Both the position numbers and the translations under genes were made by a program. This document shows positions 61,989-64,000 of a DNA stretch of 64,000 bases, in pieces; the first letter of the stretch is position 1, and each line of letters begins with the position of its first letter. Origin of the DNA: Bacteroidia bacterium (lineage in GTDB: Bacteria > Bacteroidota > Bacteroidia > Bacteroidales > Prolixibacteraceae); the NCBI GenBank assembly GCA_025358025.1, contig JANYKW010000180.1, forward strand, positions 1 through 64,000. The letters are read 5' to 3'. The notes under the pieces are model-generated. The model was not told the origin of the DNA, did not search any database, and worked only from the letters and a program-made list of their open reading frames with translations.

Positions 61989-63185
61989 ATGAAAGTCAAC
62001 GGCACTCCTTATCATACCATTTGGACTCATCCCGAAAACGAGCAGATAGTACAGGTAATAGATCAGCGGAAATTACCTTTTGAATTTCGGGTCGTTGATC
62101 TTCAGACTGATGCTGATGTCTTTGAAGCAATCCGGAATATGACCGTACGCGGTGCACCTTTAATTGGTGTAACGGGGGCATACGGCCTTTATCTTGCCCT
62201 GGTTCATGCCGGCGAGAATAACTGGCTATCCGTGGTGAACAATTCAGCGCAATTCATCAAAACCGCCAGACCCACTGCCGTGAACCTGTCAATTCTTGTG
62301 GATGAACTCACAGCGTTGCTGGTGCACTGTAATTCGAAGGTGATGGCTTGCGAAGTGGCTTTTCAGGAAGCCGGTCGCATGAAGGCCCGCGAGATCTGTT
62401 GGTCTGAGGCAATAGGTGATTTCGGGTGCGCACTTATTGAAGATATCAGTCAAAAGAAGGGAGGAGAGCCGGTGAACATCCTCACCCATTGCAATGCAGG
62501 CTGGTTGGCATGTATCGATTGGGGAACGGCCACTGCGCCCATCTACAAGGCGTTTCACAAAAGCATTCCAATCCATGTATGGGTCGACGAGACCCGCCCC
62601 AGGAACCAGGGGGCCCGTCTGACGGCCTGGGAGCTTTCGCAGGAGGGTGTTCCCCATACGGTGATTCCCGACAATACCGGCGGTCACCTGATGCAACATG
62701 GGATGGTTGATCTGTGTATTGTGGGCAGTGACCGGACTACTTTAAACGGCGATGTGGCAAACAAAATTGGCACTTATCTGAAGGCGCTGGCAGCAGCAGA
62801 CAACAAGGTTCCTTTTTATGTGGCCCTTCCATCCACTTCCATCGACTTCTCCATGAAGGATGGAGTCAGTGAGATACCGATCGAGCAGCGGATTGGGGAA
62901 GAAGTTACCTGGATGGAGGGATTGCTCGAAAACGGCCTTCCTGGTAAGGTGAACATCATCAACCCGTCTTCACCAGTAGTCAATTACGGATTTGATGTAA
63001 CCCCTGCAAAATTTATCACCGGGCTGATTACCGAAAGAGGAATTTGCCCTGCCACCGAACCCGCCATCCGCGCACTCTTTCCTCAATCCCCACTTGCTGC
63101 TCCTCTGGCTTTGCAATCCGGAGGCTTCCGCCCAATTAGCGCTCCTCCGGATTTGCAATCCGGAGGTCATCCCATCCCACAATAA
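61989..63185 (+). CDS. mtnA: Methylthioribose-1-phosphate isomerase
   Basis: Converts 5-methylthioribose-1-phosphate to methylthioribulose-1-phosphate in methionine salvage; related enzymes use 5-deoxyribose-1-phosphate. Motifs are MTVRGAPLIGVTGAYGL, ARPTAVNL, LTHCNAGWLA (active-site Cys), WVDETRPRNQGARLTAWEL minus one, and VGSDRTTLNGDVANKIGTY minus one (catalytic Asp). The ATG at 61989 is preferred to a TTG at 61977. The enzyme should end near ERGICPATEPAIRALFP; about 35 further residues come from inserted repeats. A class II aldolase gene follows. Confidence 0.93.
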   Translation: MKVNGTPYHTIWTHPENEQIVQVIDQRKLPFEFRVVDLQTDADVFEAIRNMTVRGAPLIGVTGAYGLYLALVHAGENNWLSVVNNSAQFIKTARPTAVNLSILVDELTALLVHCNSKVMACEVAFQEAGRMKAREICWSEAIGDFGCALIEDISQKKGGEPVNILTHCNAGWLACIDWGTATAPIYKAFHKSIPIHVWVDETRPRNQGARLTAWELSQEGVPHTVIPDNTGGHLMQHGMVDLCIVGSDRTTLNGDVANKIGTYLKALAAADNKVPFYVALPSTSIDFSMKDGVSEIPIEQRIGEEVTWMEGLLENGLPGKVNIINPSSPVVNYGFDVTPAKFITGLITERGICPATEPAIRALFPQSPLAAPLALQSGGFRPISAPPDLQSGGHPIPQ

Positions 63186-63212
63186 CTCTCCGTCGGATTT
63201 GTAATCCGGCGG
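63102..63212. repeat. Three copies of CCTCCGGAT-ttgca-ATCCGGAGG hairpin repeat
   Basis: Copies lie at 63102-63124, 63144-63166 and 63190-63212; the second is a perfect palindrome in its arms. The first two are within the mtnA frame and encode LALQSGG and PDLQSGG; the third follows the stop. It is a REP-like element that has extended the protein. Confidence 0.8.
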
Positions 63213-63229
63213 CCCAACCCTCCAACACT

Positions 63230-63835
63230 ATGACCCACACCGAAGGTTACCTCAAATTCAGCTGCCACCTCACCACCGAAGCGCTCCAAATCCCCACAGC
63301 GCTTTTCACTCCGCTCAATCACTGGAGAAGAGAGTTATGGCTTAAGCACTTGATTAGCAGCTATCCAGACGGCATCGGTTATGGAAATATTTCTGTCCGG
63401 GTACCCCGAAGCAACCAATTTTACATTTCTGGCACGGCAACCGGTAAGATTCCGGAACTCGATCAGACACATTATCCTTTGGTCGAAAAATGTGACCCTG
63501 CCCAGAACGTTCTTTGGTGCCGTGGACACATCAGGGCCTCGGCAGAGTCAATGAGTCACGCTGCAGTTTATGAGGCAAATCCGGATATCGGATCGGTGGT
63601 ACACATTCACAACCGCGAGCTTTGGGAGCGATACCTTGACATACTTCCGACGACAGATAAGACTGTCGAATATGGCACACCTGCAATGGCCGCTGAAATC
63701 AGCAGAATAATGTCAAATCCGGCAATATTGGACCGAAAAATTTTCGTGATGGGTGGCCACGAGGAAGGAATCATGGCATTTGGTAAAACTGTTGAAGAGG
63801 CTGCGCGGGTGATATTTGAACTGGTGAAAAATTAA
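63230..63835 (+). CDS. Class II aldolase/adducin family protein
   Basis: A 201-residue metal-dependent aldolase or dehydratase. GIGYGNISVRVPRSNQFYI is the phosphate-binding start, ISGTATGKIPEL follows, then SAESMSHAAVYEANPDIGSV minus none, with Glu, and VVHIHNRELW with two metal His. A third His is in VMGGHEEGIMAFG. Homologues include fuculose aldolase, MtnB and Ald2. Directly after mtnA it is probably the next step of methylthioribose or 5-deoxyribose use, either as MtnB dehydratase or as an Ald2-type aldolase. Confidence 0.85.
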   Translation: MTHTEGYLKFSCHLTTEALQIPTALFTPLNHWRRELWLKHLISSYPDGIGYGNISVRVPRSNQFYISGTATGKIPELDQTHYPLVEKCDPAQNVLWCRGHIRASAESMSHAAVYEANPDIGSVVHIHNRELWERYLDILPTTDKTVEYGTPAMAAEISRIMSNPAILDRKIFVMGGHEEGIMAFGKTVEEAARVIFELVKN

Positions 63836-63847
63836 ATATTGATTGAC

Positions 63848-64000
63848 ATGAGAGAAAAAAAATGGTACGAATCGCTGTTTGAGGATTACGGTGAGAAATA
63901 CGACAATGAGGTTTTCACGCAAGGAACACTTGGTGAGTGTGATTTTATTGAATTTGAACTTAATGCAGATAAATCATTGAAAATATTGGATGTTGGATGC
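63848..64000 (+). CDS. SAM-dependent methyltransferase, N-terminal part (cut by window end)
   Basis: Fifty-one residues are visible: MREKKWYESLFEDYGEKYD, then an acidic stretch and SLKILDVGC, which is motif I of class I methyltransferases. The start is 12 bases after the aldolase stop, so the two are likely co-transcribed. The rest is beyond the window. Confidence 0.75.
   Translation, partial: MREKKWYESLFEDYGEKYDNEVFTQGTLGECDFIEFELNADKSLKILDVGC

Noticed and set aside
1-64000. tRNA, rRNA or riboswitch genes
   Set aside because: No cloverleaf, rRNA core or known riboswitch consensus was recognised by eye in the gaps; a covariance-model scan would be needed to exclude them.

Overview
This 64 kb window looks like a chromosomal piece of a Bacteroidota bacterium, probably of the order Bacteroidales or a near relative, and possibly from a metagenome assembly. 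The evidence is a C-terminal type IX secretion sorting domain on an amylase, several lipoproteins, a cluster of FtsX-type permeases of the Bacteroidota type ending in NPVEALRYE, an ECF sigma factor with a membrane anti-sigma partner, the gene order ileS - dksA/traR-like - lspA, and promoters of the Bacteroidota type (TTG/TTTG, about 16-20 bases, then TAnnTTTG). No rRNA, tRNA, CRISPR array, integrase or transposase was recognised.

Layout. 1-5.1 kb: the end of a metallophosphoesterase, then sulfatase - clan GH-A-like hydrolase - sulfatase, for breakdown of a sulfated glycan. 5.2-8.0 kb: zinc/manganese importer genes znuB-znuC-znuA and yidD on the minus strand. 8.3-10.1 kb: a ferredoxin-NADP reductase-like protein and rlmN. 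10.1-14.7 kb (minus): a six-hairpin glycosidase-like protein, two VOC-fold proteins and a WbsX/GH99-like protein. 14.7-17.4 kb (minus): a histidine kinase and a sigma-54 response regulator. They are divergent from a TolC - HlyD - ABC ATPase - FtsX permease export cluster (17.6-30.8 kb). The gap between them holds a palindrome and a sigma-54-like -24/-12 element. The export cluster contains three decayed genes with internal deletions and an inserted DUF4143 ATPase behind a large palindrome.

30.9-33.7 kb: two alpha-amylases, head to head, both missing their 5' ends at one shared junction. 33.7-40.0 kb (minus): aldehyde dehydrogenase, lspA, dksA/traR-like, ileS. 40.1-46.9 kb (minus): a pyridoxamine oxidase-like protein, then a compact cell-envelope set (lipoprotein, serpin lipoprotein, outer-membrane protein, LVIVD-repeat lipoprotein) downstream of an anti-sigma/beta-barrel fusion, an ECF sigma factor and another lipoprotein. 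47-50.1 kb: an extended SDR and dnaG. 50.2-57.2 kb: dprA, a DEAD-box helicase, pdxH, a membrane coiled-coil protein, a methyltransferase and a tetraheme cytochrome fused to an FGE-fold domain. 57.4-64 kb: two Gfo/Idh/MocA oxidoreductases, a TIM-barrel sugar isomerase, mtnA, a class II aldolase and the start of a methyltransferase.

The lifestyle suggested is that of a polysaccharide-degrading heterotroph with a quinol-linked cytochrome. The least explained parts are the tetraheme-FGE fusion, whose FGE domain seems to lack the copper-binding cysteine pair of true formylglycine-generating enzymes, and the serpin/LVIVD envelope operon beside an ECF sigma switch. Short inverted repeats occur in many intergenic gaps, and two copies extend the mtnA reading frame.
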